Source: Phycisphaerales bacterium UBA7812
Lineage (GTDB): Bacteria > Planctomycetota > Phycisphaerae > Phycisphaerales > UBA1924
NCBI GenBank assembly: GCA_002480345.1
Contig: DLBY01000021.1
Coordinates: forward strand, 1-13,642
Length of the DNA stretch: 13,642 nt
Reading direction: 5' to 3'
Shown here: positions 6,970 to 13,642 of the stretch, piece by piece
Numbering within the stretch: position 1 is the first letter of the stretch
Layout of the letters: every line of letters begins with the position of its first letter
Translations under genes and position numbers: made by a program
Notes under the pieces: generated by a model
What the model was told of the DNA's origin: nothing
Databases searched by the model: none
What the model saw: only the letters and a program-made list of their open reading frames with translations

Positions 6970-7160
6970 GGCAGGTCTTCCGGCTCCGGGGCTGGGTGAC
7001 GCATCACCCGGGTCGGGCGCCTTCCCACCCCAGCAGACTCTCTCGGAGAGCCCCCGGGGCAGTGGCGTGTGCCCTGACCCATGCCCCGTTACGGCGGCGC
7101 GTCCGCGGCGGCTTCTCACCGCACTTCCCTCACACCCGCGCACGCGGCGGGCACCGTCGG
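6970..7160 (-). ncRNA. Cobalamin (AdoCbl-type) riboswitch
   Basis: Read on the minus strand, the conserved blocks occur in order: GGTGCCCGC (complement of 7147-7155); AGGGAAGTGCGGTG (7117-7130) running into AAGCCGCCGCGGACGCGCC; GCCGTAACGG (7086-7095), the CTGTxA position; GCCACTG (from about 7063); GGGAAGGCGC (7017-7026); and the 3' B12 box GAGCCGGAAGACCTGCC (6970-6986). The order and spacing match the cobalamin aptamer family. The aptamer ends about 160 bases before the ATG at 6807. I see no clear T-run terminator in that leader, so control is more likely at ribosome binding, perhaps with the CTCTCC loop around 7044 or another element pairing to the GGAGAG site. That mechanism is inference. 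No cobalamin synthesis or transport gene lies next to it in the window. Confidence 0.93.
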
Positions 7161-7237
7161 TCGATGCAAGCGTACAACCGACGCGCAACGCGTGCGCGTT
7201 CCCGCTCCCGTTCAGGCCGATTTCAATGAAGAACTTC

Positions 7238-7254
7238 CGGGCGCCGATCGCCCG
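7238..7254 (-). terminator. Possible phoU terminator hairpin
   Basis: CGGGCG (7238-7243) and CGCCCG (7249-7254) form a 6-bp stem with a 5-base loop, starting 6 bases after the phoU stop on the minus strand. It is followed by GAAGTTCTTCATT rather than a pure T-run. It would separate phoU from the riboswitch transcript, but the call is moderate because the tail is poor. The stretch 7161-7237, where the riboswitch promoter should be, shows no clear -35/-10 pair. Confidence 0.4.
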
Positions 7255-7260
7255 AGTGGG

Positions 7261-8109
7261 TCACGCGCTGTCCGCGATCCGACCCGGCCCCGCGGCGCCG
7301 GGCTCTGGGCCCGACCCCGGCGCGGGGCGTCCCTTGTGCTGGTGCCGGATGATCTTGCCCGTCGCGAGGTAGACCACATCCTCCGCGATGTTGCCCAGCA
7401 GGTCGCCCACGCGTTCGAGCTCGCGCCCGACGCGGTAGCACAGCAGGCCCAGTTCCGCGTTGTCCGCGTCGCGCTTGATCCAGTCGATGATCTCGGTGAA
7501 CAGCCGCTTGTCGAGCCGGTCGATCACGCTGTCCTTGGTGATCAGCGATCGCGCCCCCTCGACATCCTCCTCGAGGACCGAGCGCATCAGGTTCTGGCAC
7601 ATCTCGGGGATCCGGTCCCCGATCTCCACCAGCGCGACGGGCCACGAGGGCGACTCCTCGTCCTCCAACTGCAGCGTCACCTTCGCCAGCGAGGTCGCGT
7701 GGTCCGCGACCCGCTCGATGTCCGCGTTCACCTTCAGGCAGAACGCGAGGGCTCGGAAATCCTGCCCGTAAGGCTGCTGCAGCGTCATCAGCCGCAGGCA
7801 CTCCCGCTCGATCGCGACCTCCTCGTCGTCGACCGCGTCATCGCGCCGGCGGATGTCGGCCGCGAGGTCCTTATCGTTGTTCCACAGCGCCCAGATCGAG
7901 GCCTCGAGCATGTCGATCGCGACATTGCCCGCGCGGATCAGGCGACGCCGCAACGCGAGCAGATCGCGGTGGAAGGGCGACAGCGGACCGGGCGGGACGG
8001 AGACGAACCCGCCGCGCTCGCCCCCTCCGGCGGGCGCGCCGCCCGGGGACCGAGCCGGCGCATCGACGCGATCCGGCGCTGCTGAACTGTCGAAGGTCTC
8101 TTCCGCCAT
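7261..8109 (-). CDS. phoU: Phosphate-signalling protein PhoU
   Basis: PhoU is a cytosolic helical-bundle protein that, in characterised bacteria, links the Pst phosphate transporter to the PhoR/PhoB system and keeps the phosphate regulon off in high phosphate. The 282-residue protein has two PhoU repeats of three helices. Repeat 1 covers FHRDLLALRRRLIRAGNV through RRRDDAVDDEEVAIERECLRL, then KVNADIERVADHATSLAKV. Repeat 2 covers VLEEDVEGARSLITKDSVID through LLCYRVGRELERVGDLLGNI. The acidic E/D-hxxxR-D patterns (DIERVADH, ELERVGDL) are the metal-binding signatures. A Pro/Gly-rich tail of about 35 residues precedes the first helix. The start is uncertain: ATG 8109 has a weak CGGAT site, while GTG 8172 has GGAG 6 bases upstream. 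I prefer 8109 because 8110-8200 is AT-richer and holds a promoter-like pair. No pst or phoBR genes are nearby. Confidence 0.9.
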   Translation of the reverse strand: MAEETFDSSAAPDRVDAPARSPGGAPAGGGERGGFVSVPPGPLSPFHRDLLALRRRLIRAGNVAIDMLEASIWALWNNDKDLAADIRRRDDAVDDEEVAIERECLRLMTLQQPYGQDFRALAFCLKVNADIERVADHATSLAKVTLQLEDEESPSWPVALVEIGDRIPEMCQNLMRSVLEEDVEGARSLITKDSVIDRLDKRLFTEIIDWIKRDADNAELGLLCYRVGRELERVGDLLGNIAEDVVYLATGKIIRHQHKGRPAPGSGPEPGAAGPGRIADSA

Positions 8110-8170
8110 TCCCAAATCCGTTTCTGCCAACAAGTTACCTTCTATCGGCAGAACACCGAGTCGAATCTGC

Positions 8171-8198
8171 ACAATAGGCTCCGGGAAAGCAGAATCAA
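8171..8198 (-). promoter_or_regulatory. Candidate phoU promoter
   Basis: On the minus strand TTGATT (complement of 8193-8198), a 16-base spacer and TATTGT (complement of 8171-8176) give a sigma-70-like pair, each box matching 4 of 6 consensus bases. It lies in an AT-richer island (about 8105-8200) between the mfd stop and the phoU ATG. If used, transcription would start near 8164, which would exclude the alternative GTG at 8172. Not proven: mfd and phoU could also be co-transcribed. Confidence 0.35.
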
Positions 8199-8238
8199 CT
8201 GCGCTGATCGGTCCGAGGCGCGGATCGAGCCCGACGCG

Positions 8239-11200
8239 TCAGACCGCGGCGGGCGCCCGCAGCCTGTTGTTCAGCACGCGGATGAGCGTCTGGGGTTCGA
8301 GGTAGTTCGCGGGGGGGCGGTAGTAGACCTCCCCCAGTTTCTCCCCGCTCGCGATCGACCGGGCGTTGGTCTGCGCCAGGTCCGCGTCGATCGCACGCAC
8401 GCTCCCCTTCGCCCCCTCCAGCGCCGCGACCACGGGGGCCGGGTCGGGGCAGAGGAACACCACATCCTGCCCACGGATCGTCAGCGTGCGCACGCCCAGC
8501 GCCGCGACCCCCGCCCGCAGTTCCGCGAGGTCCATCAGCCGCTCGACCGCCTTTGGGGGCTCGCCGTAGGCGCTGGTCATGTCGTCGCGCACCTTCTCGA
8601 GGTCCGCCTCGCTGCGGGCCGCCGCGATGCGGCGGTACGCCTCGATGCGTCGCTGCTCGCTGGGGATGTAGGCCCGTGGGATGATGCCGGTGACCCCGAT
8701 GTCCACGACCGTCTGCGCGACGGGCTGCTCATCCGCCGAGCGCGTCAGGTCCTTGACCGCGTCTTCGAGCAGGCGGCAGTACATCTCGTAGCCGACCGCG
8801 GCGATGTGCCCCGACTGCTCGGCGCCCAGCAGGTTCCCGGCGCCGCGGATCTCCAGGTCGCGCATCGCGATCTTGAACCCCGCGCCCAGCATCGAGTACT
8901 GCTCGATCGCCTTGAGCCGCTTCTGGGCGACCTCCTTGACCGTCCGGTCCGCCGGCAGCAGCATGTAGCAGTACGCCCGGTGCTTGTACCGCCCGACGCG
9001 ACCCCGGAGCTGGTGGAGCTCCGCGAGCCCGAACCGGTCCGCGTCGTTGATGATCATCGTGTTCGCGCTGGGGTTGTCGATCCCGCTCTCGATGATCGTC
9101 GTCGCGACCAGGATGTCAGCCTCGCGACGCATGAAGGTGAGCATGACCTGCTCGAGCTCGCGCGGCTCCATCTGCCCGTGCCCCACCACGATCTTTGCGT
9201 CGGGCACCAGCGACTGGATATCCGACGCGACGCTCTGGATGTTGTGCACCCGGTTGTGGACAAAGTAGACCTGCCCCTCCCGCGCGAGCTCCCGCTCGAT
9301 CGCCGCCTTGATGCGGTGTTGGTTGTACGGGATGACCTCGGTGACGATCGCCCGCCGGTCCATCGGTGCCGTGGTCAGGCTGGAGATGTCCCGCAGGCCC
9401 AGCATCGCGAAGTGGAGCGTGCGCGGAATGGGCGTCGCGCTGAGCGTCAGCACATCGACCGTCATCCGCAGCTTCAGCAGCGCCTCCTTGTGCTCGACCC
9501 CGAACCGCTGCTCCTCGTCGATCACGACCAGCCCCAGGTCGGCGAACTTCACATCCTTGCTGAGCAGGCGGTGTGTCCCGATCACCACATCGACCTGGCC
9601 CTTGCGCAGATCGCGGAGCGTGTCGTTGATCTCCTTGGTCGTCTTGAAGCGGCTCAGCGACTCGACCCGGAACGGGTAGGCCGCGAACCGCGCCCGGAAG
9701 GTCCGCTCGTGCTGCTCCGCGAGCACCGTCGTGGGCACCAGCACCGCAACCTGCTTCCCGAACTCGCACGCCTTGAACGCGGCGCGGATCGCGACCTCGG
9801 TCTTCCCGAAGCCCACATCGCCGCACAGAAGGCGGTCCATCGGGCGCGCGCCCGACATGTCCTTCTTGATCTCGTTGATCGCCGCGAGCTGGTCCTCCGT
9901 CTCGTTGTAGGGGAACGCGTCCTCGAACTCGCGCTGCCACGCGGTGTCCGCGGGATAGACGATGCCCGGCATGTGCTCCCGCGCGGCGCGCACGCGGAGC
10001 ATCTCGCCCGCCAGGTCGCGCACGCTCTCCGCGACCTTCGCCTTCTGGTTCTTCCACTTCGTCCCCCCGATGTGGCTCAGCGGGGGCTTGCCCGAGAACC
10101 CGCCCACATATTTCTGCACCAGGTCGATCTGGGCGCACGGGACATGCAGCCTCGAGTTGCCCCCGAACTCGAGCGTCAGGAACTCCTCGGGCTCGCCCGT
10201 CTCCTGCTTCGCCTTGCCCCAGGTCGATGGGTCCGCCTTCGCGCCGCGCTTCTTGCCCGGCTTCACCAGCGTCAGCTCCACGAACCGCGCGATCCCGTGC
10301 TCCGCGTGGACGACATAATCGCCCGGCTGGATATCCAGGAAGGTGTCCATCGCGCGGCCGGTCTTGAGCCGCCCAGCGCCGCGGCGCACCTCGAAACGGT
10401 GCAGCAGCTCGTGGTAGGGCACCACCGTGATCCGAACACCGCCCCCGCCCTCGCCCCCGTCGGTCCAGATGAACCCCCGGTGGAGGTAGCCGTCCGCCGC
10501 CTCGATGCCCGACTCCCCGTAGGTCCCGAGCAGCTCGCCCAAACGCTCGCGCTCACCCGCCTTCTCGCAGGGCACGACGACCCGGCTCGTGCGCGCCAGC
10601 TCGTTCAGCTCGCCCACCGCGGTCGCGGCGTCCCGGTCGAAGCTCGGGATCGGCTCGACGGGCAGGTCGATGCGCATATCCGCCGCCGCCGCGCCGGCGC
10701 TGAACTGGTTGATCTCCGCGACGCCCGCCAGCTTCTCCGCGAGCTTCTTGAACACCGCGGGCGGCCCGAAGATCCCGCGCGGGTCGGTCGCCCGCTCGTA
10801 GTAGCCCCGCCCCTGCTCGGTGACCTCCAGCGTCTCGCTGATCAGACCCAGCGTGCCCGCCGGCACCAGGTCGAGCACGCACACGCTCGCGTCGTTGGGC
10901 TTCGCATGCTCGGTCGAGTTGGTGATCACATCGACCGATTCGAGCGCACGGTCCGAGCCCATCGTCTCCAGGTCGATCTCGCGGATCGACTCGATCTCGT
11001 CGCCGAAGAAGTCGATCCGCACCGGCGCCGCGACGGCTTCCTTCTTTCTCTCGGCGCCGCCCCCCGGGACGACCGAGCCCCCCGCGGGGAAGATGTCCAC
11101 GATCCCTCCCCGCACCGCGAAATCGCCCGGCTCCTCGACCGCGTCGAGGCGCTTGTAGCCCGACTCGCCCAGCCATGCGGCGAGGTCGGACGGGTCCGCC

Positions 11201-11640
11201 CGCCCCCCGACCGCGAGCGAGCGCACGAGGTCGTCCGCGCGGTCGGGCGCGGGGACGCCCTGCATCGCCGCCTGGATGGGGCACACGATCACCGGCGCGC
11301 CGTCCGCCCCGTCCCGGAGGTCCCGCAGCGCGCGCACGACCGCGAGCCTCTGGGCGAAAAGGTCGAACGCGAGCGTCGTCTCCCCGGGGAGCACCTCGAG
11401 CGCCGGCATCCGCAGCACGGGGCGCCCCAGGTCGTTGAGCTCCGCCTCGCACTCGTCCGCGTCGTCGAGATGGGCGACGAGCAGAAAAACGGGGCGTTTC
11501 GTGCGCACCGCGACCGCCGCCGCGATGAGGTTCGTGCTCGACCCCTGCGCCCCCGTCGCGACGACGCGCTCGCCGCTTTCCAGGTGCGCGCAGAGGTCCC
11601 CGACCGTTGACGAGGATCCGATCGCCCTGAGCAACTCCAT
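8239..11640 (-). CDS. mfd: Transcription-repair coupling factor Mfd
   Basis: Mfd is an ATP-driven DNA translocase that removes RNA polymerase stalled at template-strand lesions and recruits UvrA. At 1133 residues it is full length (E. coli 1148). The start is ATG 11640 with GGGAG 9 bases upstream; a GTG at 11658 is less likely. The N-terminal UvrB-like module covers about 10-350 (VATGAQGSSTNLIAAA, LEVLPGE, EEPGDFAVRGGIVDIFPAGG). The CarD-like RNA polymerase-interacting domain begins at about 433 (LDIQPGDYVVHAEHGIARF). The RecG-like translocase has Walker A GDVGFGKT (about 607-614), DEEQ (about 708), SATPIPRT, TTIIESGIDNP and QLRGRVGR. The C-terminal TRCF domain contains GAGFKIAMRDLEIRGAGNLLG and ends near residue 1130. 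All helicase motifs are intact. It stands between a ComEA-like gene and phoU, all on the minus strand. Confidence 0.98.
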   Translation of the reverse strand: MELLRAIGSSSTVGDLCAHLESGERVVATGAQGSSTNLIAAAVAVRTKRPVFLLVAHLDDADECEAELNDLGRPVLRMPALEVLPGETTLAFDLFAQRLAVVRALRDLRDGADGAPVIVCPIQAAMQGVPAPDRADDLVRSLAVGGRADPSDLAAWLGESGYKRLDAVEEPGDFAVRGGIVDIFPAGGSVVPGGGAERKKEAVAAPVRIDFFGDEIESIREIDLETMGSDRALESVDVITNSTEHAKPNDASVCVLDLVPAGTLGLISETLEVTEQGRGYYERATDPRGIFGPPAVFKKLAEKLAGVAEINQFSAGAAAADMRIDLPVEPIPSFDRDAATAVGELNELARTSRVVVPCEKAGERERLGELLGTYGESGIEAADGYLHRGFIWTDGGEGGGGVRITVVPYHELLHRFEVRRGAGRLKTGRAMDTFLDIQPGDYVVHAEHGIARFVELTLVKPGKKRGAKADPSTWGKAKQETGEPEEFLTLEFGGNSRLHVPCAQIDLVQKYVGGFSGKPPLSHIGGTKWKNQKAKVAESVRDLAGEMLRVRAAREHMPGIVYPADTAWQREFEDAFPYNETEDQLAAINEIKKDMSGARPMDRLLCGDVGFGKTEVAIRAAFKACEFGKQVAVLVPTTVLAEQHERTFRARFAAYPFRVESLSRFKTTKEINDTLRDLRKGQVDVVIGTHRLLSKDVKFADLGLVVIDEEQRFGVEHKEALLKLRMTVDVLTLSATPIPRTLHFAMLGLRDISSLTTAPMDRRAIVTEVIPYNQHRIKAAIERELAREGQVYFVHNRVHNIQSVASDIQSLVPDAKIVVGHGQMEPRELEQVMLTFMRREADILVATTIIESGIDNPSANTMIINDADRFGLAELHQLRGRVGRYKHRAYCYMLLPADRTVKEVAQKRLKAIEQYSMLGAGFKIAMRDLEIRGAGNLLGAEQSGHIAAVGYEMYCRLLEDAVKDLTRSADEQPVAQTVVDIGVTGIIPRAYIPSEQRRIEAYRRIAAARSEADLEKVRDDMTSAYGEPPKAVERLMDLAELRAGVAALGVRTLTIRGQDVVFLCPDPAPVVAALEGAKGSVRAIDADLAQTNARSIASGEKLGEVYYRPPANYLEPQTLIRVLNNRLRAPAAV

Positions 11641-11738
11641 GCGCGCACGCTCCCGCACACCGACCGGGCCTTCGACGCCCGCTCGGCTCCTGCCGTTTCA
11701 CCGATGCTAGGGAACTTCGCGAGCAAGCGGGCCGGGAT

Positions 11739-12371
11739 TCAATCGAAGCGGATGTATGGCTCGAGGATCTCCGCGGTGCGCACGCCGATGCCCTTCACAT
11801 CGGTCAGGTGCGTCAGCGACCGGATGCGTCCCTCCGCCTCGCGGAACTCGATGATCCGCTGGGCGAGCGTGGGCCCGATCCGGGGGAGCAGTTCGAGTTC
11901 CGCCTTGCTCGCGGTGTTGATGTCCAGCCGCGACGCCGCGGCGTCGGGATCCGGGGCAAGGGACGCCGGGGCGGGCTCGGGGCGGGGGGCGGGATCGACC
12001 CGCGGCGTCGACCCGGGGGATGCCGTGCGTCCGGTCGTCTCGGGGGATTCGTGCGCCCGGTCGGGCTCGGGCGATCGCGCTGCGACGGGCGCGGGGCCGG
12101 GCGATGCCCGGTCGGGCACGGAGGGTGGTGGCCCGTTGGTCACGGTGGGCGCGGATGCGTCCGGGGCCGCGACGGGAAGGCTCGGCGTCGACTCGAGCAC
12201 GGGCGTGGTCTCGATCGCGGCGGTCGGCGGCACGGCAACAGGCTGGAGGGGCAGCGGCGCGCGCCCGAGCAGGGCCCAGAGCATGCCCACGACCGAGGCG
12301 CCGCCCAGCGCGCCGGCGGCGGCCCAGCGGGCGGGCGAGGGCGCAGAACTGGACAGTTGCTCTCCGGGCAT
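11739..12371 (-). CDS. Membrane-anchored helix-hairpin-helix (ComEA-like) protein
   Basis: The 210-residue protein has three parts: an N-terminal membrane segment (about 16-36, WAAAGALGGASVVGMLWALLG); a roughly 110-residue Pro/Ala/Ser-rich linker; and a C-terminal ComEA-type double helix-hairpin-helix domain at 149-210 (LDINTASKAELELLPRIGP, AQRIIEFREAEG, LTDVKGIGVRTAEILEPYI). ComEA proteins bind double-stranded DNA outside the inner membrane and pull it in during transformation. This architecture fits a periplasm-facing DNA-binding domain on a flexible stalk. No other competence gene (comEC, comF) is in the window, so a competence role is inference; free-standing HhH proteins of this kind are common and often uncharacterised. 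There is no Shine-Dalgarno before the ATG at 12371; see the promoter entry for a leaderless explanation. mfd follows after 98 bases. Confidence 0.85.
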   Translation of the reverse strand: MPGEQLSSSAPSPARWAAAGALGGASVVGMLWALLGRAPLPLQPVAVPPTAAIETTPVLESTPSLPVAAPDASAPTVTNGPPPSVPDRASPGPAPVAARSPEPDRAHESPETTGRTASPGSTPRVDPAPRPEPAPASLAPDPDAAASRLDINTASKAELELLPRIGPTLAQRIIEFREAEGRIRSLTHLTDVKGIGVRTAEILEPYIRFD

Positions 12372-12377
12372 CCCGCG

Positions 12378-12405
12378 AGTTTAGCGATCCGTCAGGGTGC
12401 GCCAA
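12378..12405 (-). promoter_or_regulatory. Candidate promoter giving a leaderless ComEA-like mRNA
   Basis: On the minus strand TTGGCG (complement of 12400-12405), a 16-base spacer and TAAACT (complement of 12378-12383) form a sigma-70-like pair, each 4 of 6 to consensus. The end of the -10 box is 6 bases from the ATG at 12371. Transcription would thus begin at or next to the start codon. This agrees with the absence of a ribosome-binding site. Supported by position and pattern only. Confidence 0.45.
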
Positions 12406-12426
12406 GCACCAACCCGCCACACGGAT
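12387..12426. repeat. Nested inverted repeat between the GH10-like and ComEA-like genes
   Basis: An outer pair ATCCGT (12387-12392) / ACGGAT (12421-12426) encloses an inner stem GGTGC (12396-12400) / GCACC (12406-12410) with loop GCCAA. It lies just after the GH10-like stop (12441) and overlaps the spacer and -35 of the candidate promoter. It could be a T-less transcript-end structure or an operator. No T-run follows on the minus strand. Confidence 0.35.
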
Positions 12427-12440
12427 GGCGCGTGGGTCGA

Positions 12441-13642
12441 TCAGGCGTCCCGGCCGACCGCGTCGAGCCAGTCGGGGTCGGTGAGGCAGGCGGGCAGCTC
12501 GCTCGCGTGGACCGCGTGACGCAGGTCCGCGAGCCGCTGCGCGGCGGGCTTGGGTTCGCCCTTGGTCGCGATCAGGCCCCCGCGTGGCATCTCCATCGGC
12601 TGGGGCATGTCGTAGAGGTCCTGCCAGGTGAAGGACTGGATGAAGGGCTTGCTGAGCGCGACGCTCGCGAAGGCGCTGAGCCAATCGGCCTGCATCGTCT
12701 CGGACCAGGGCTTGCGCCAGGTCCCGGGGTGCACCTCCGCGAGCTCGGGGTCGCCCGCGGATTCCGCGACGCCCGAGGGGGCGCCGACCGCGGTCAGGCT
12801 CAGGGGCTTGTCCACCCCCGCGTACCGGTCGAGCAGGCTGGAGAACTCCATGAGGTCGCGGGCGCTCTGCCCCTGCACCGCCTGGCCCATCTTCACCCGA
12901 AGGCTGAACCCGTCCACGGTGATCCCCGCCTGGCTGACCATGTCCGCGTACAGCATGGGGGGCAGCGAACGGCGGTTCTTGGTGTGGTATTCGCCCCACG
13001 GGTGGGTGATCTCGAGGATCACCTGCGCCTGCGGGTGCAGCTTGCGAACGACGAGCACGCAGATCCGCGTGAGATCCATCATCTCGTCGAACGAGAAGTG
13101 GAAGTTGTCGTTCGCGTGGATGCCCCCCAGCACGATCCAGCGCCCGATCGTGCGCCGGTAGCGGGTCACGAGGTTCTTGAGGTGCTCATAGACGAACTCG
13201 CGGAGCGTGTCGTAGTCGTTCTCCCACACATACAGCCACTCGGGGATGCAGCGCTGGCGGAAGTCGATCACGGGGCCCGCGACGACCGGCAGCTTCGCGC
13301 GGCGCACCGCCCACTCGATCCACTGGTCGGTCCCCCGGAACGCGTACTTGCCCTCCTCGGGTTCCATCTCGATCCAACGCATCGGCACCTGCAGATAGTC
13401 GAGCGCCTTCTGCGCCGCGGCCTGCGCCGCTTCCCCGAACGACGCGGGGGAGACCGAGCACCCGATCGCGGGTCGGCTGGGCAGCGCCACCCCGGGGCGG
13501 TCCACGCTCAGCACCGGCATCGTCGCACGCTGGCGCGAGGACGGAGGGTGCGGCGAACGCTCGACCATGTCGGTGTAGATCGTCCCGTCCATGCGGGGTT
13601 TGAATTCGCGGCGCGCCGACTCGAGCGCGAGCCGCTCGCCCG
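12441..13642 (-). CDS. GH10-fold (xylanase-like) protein, probably lacking canonical catalytic residues; 5' end outside window
   Basis: The frame stays open to the window edge (reading E-R-L-A-L-E-S-A-R before the Met at 13592), and that Met has no ribosome-binding site, so the gene starts outside and about 400 residues are seen. The order of segments follows glycoside hydrolase family 10: PMRWIEMEPEEGKYAFRGTD (the ENxMKWxxxEPxxGxYxF region), WIEWAVRRAKLPVVAGPVI, IPEWLYVWENDYDTLREFV, LVTRYRRTIGRWIVLGGIH (position of RYxGxxxxWDVVNE), LTRICVLVVRKLHPQAQV, and ADMVSQAGITVDGFSLRVKMG (the IDGIGxQ strand). The acid/base position reads WIVLGG instead of WDVVNE. The nucleophile position reads LTAVG instead of ITELD. 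The GHTLVWH block is also lost. So the barrel is GH10-like but either inactive, carbohydrate-binding, or using other residues such as the Glu in EITHPWGEY. The upstream part may be a carbohydrate-binding module, but it is not visible. Confidence 0.75.
   Translation of the reverse strand, partial: GERLALESARREFKPRMDGTIYTDMVERSPHPPSSRQRATMPVLSVDRPGVALPSRPAIGCSVSPASFGEAAQAAAQKALDYLQVPMRWIEMEPEEGKYAFRGTDQWIEWAVRRAKLPVVAGPVIDFRQRCIPEWLYVWENDYDTLREFVYEHLKNLVTRYRRTIGRWIVLGGIHANDNFHFSFDEMMDLTRICVLVVRKLHPQAQVILEITHPWGEYHTKNRRSLPPMLYADMVSQAGITVDGFSLRVKMGQAVQGQSARDLMEFSSLLDRYAGVDKPLSLTAVGAPSGVAESAGDPELAEVHPGTWRKPWSETMQADWLSAFASVALSKPFIQSFTWQDLYDMPQPMEMPRGGLIATKGEPKPAAQRLADLRHAVHASELPACLTDPDWLDAVGRDA

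Noticed and set aside
6808..7188. N-terminal extension of the riboswitch-controlled protein
   Set aside because: The extension would be encoded by the cobalamin riboswitch itself. ATG 6807 has a ribosome-binding site and a signal peptide directly after it.
8806..11610. Very long open frame on the plus strand (934 codons) opposite mfd
   Set aside because: It is entirely antisense to a full-length, motif-complete mfd. The translation is Arg/Pro/His/Leu-rich with no recognisable motif, as expected from third-position GC bias in high-GC coding DNA.
12441..13592. Complete GH10-like gene starting at Met 13592
   Set aside because: The frame remains open to the window edge with protein-like sequence and no ribosome-binding site precedes 13592, so the gene is treated as partial.

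Overview
The window looks like chromosomal DNA from a high-GC planctomycete, most likely of the Phycisphaerae/Phycisphaerales. The evidence is: two secreted proteins ending in a Pro-rich/hydrophobic/RRRR sorting anchor of the PEP-CTERM type; a prepilin-like protein of the H-X9-DG kind; an ECF sigma factor with a membrane segment and a long C-terminal extension; and a GH10-like protein of a type I associate with planctomycetes. The taxonomic call is inference from gene style. No 16S or tRNA gene was seen.

Layout. Plus strand, 1-3476: the 3' end of trmB (tRNA m7G46 methyltransferase); a secreted DUF4082-like protein with a C-terminal anchor; then a tight run of an NAD(P)H-dependent FMN reductase, queC and queE. 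The last two make the 7-deazaguanine precursor of queuosine. Minus strand, 3509-13642, read from the right edge: a 5'-truncated GH10-fold protein; a membrane-anchored helix-hairpin-helix (ComEA-like) protein with an apparently leaderless promoter; mfd (transcription-repair coupling factor); phoU; a cobalamin riboswitch followed by a small secreted anchored protein and a strong intrinsic terminator; then a two-gene unit of a membrane-linked ECF sigma factor whose stop codon overlaps the start of a prepilin-like gene. queE and the prepilin-like gene converge at about 3477-3508.

Most genes are housekeeping: tRNA modification, DNA repair, phosphate homeostasis. The most interesting parts are the B12 riboswitch controlling a surface-type protein of unknown function (6136-7160), the sigma factor/pseudopilin pair (3509-5979), and a GH10-like barrel in which both canonical catalytic glutamates appear to be replaced (12441-13642). 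No mobile elements, CRISPR arrays, tRNAs or rRNAs were seen.

The only gene-free stretch longer than 300 bases is 6808-7260, which holds the riboswitch, its leader and a phoU-distal hairpin. The 273-base gap at 433-705 holds a small hairpin and the ribosome-binding site of the next gene, with no convincing promoter.
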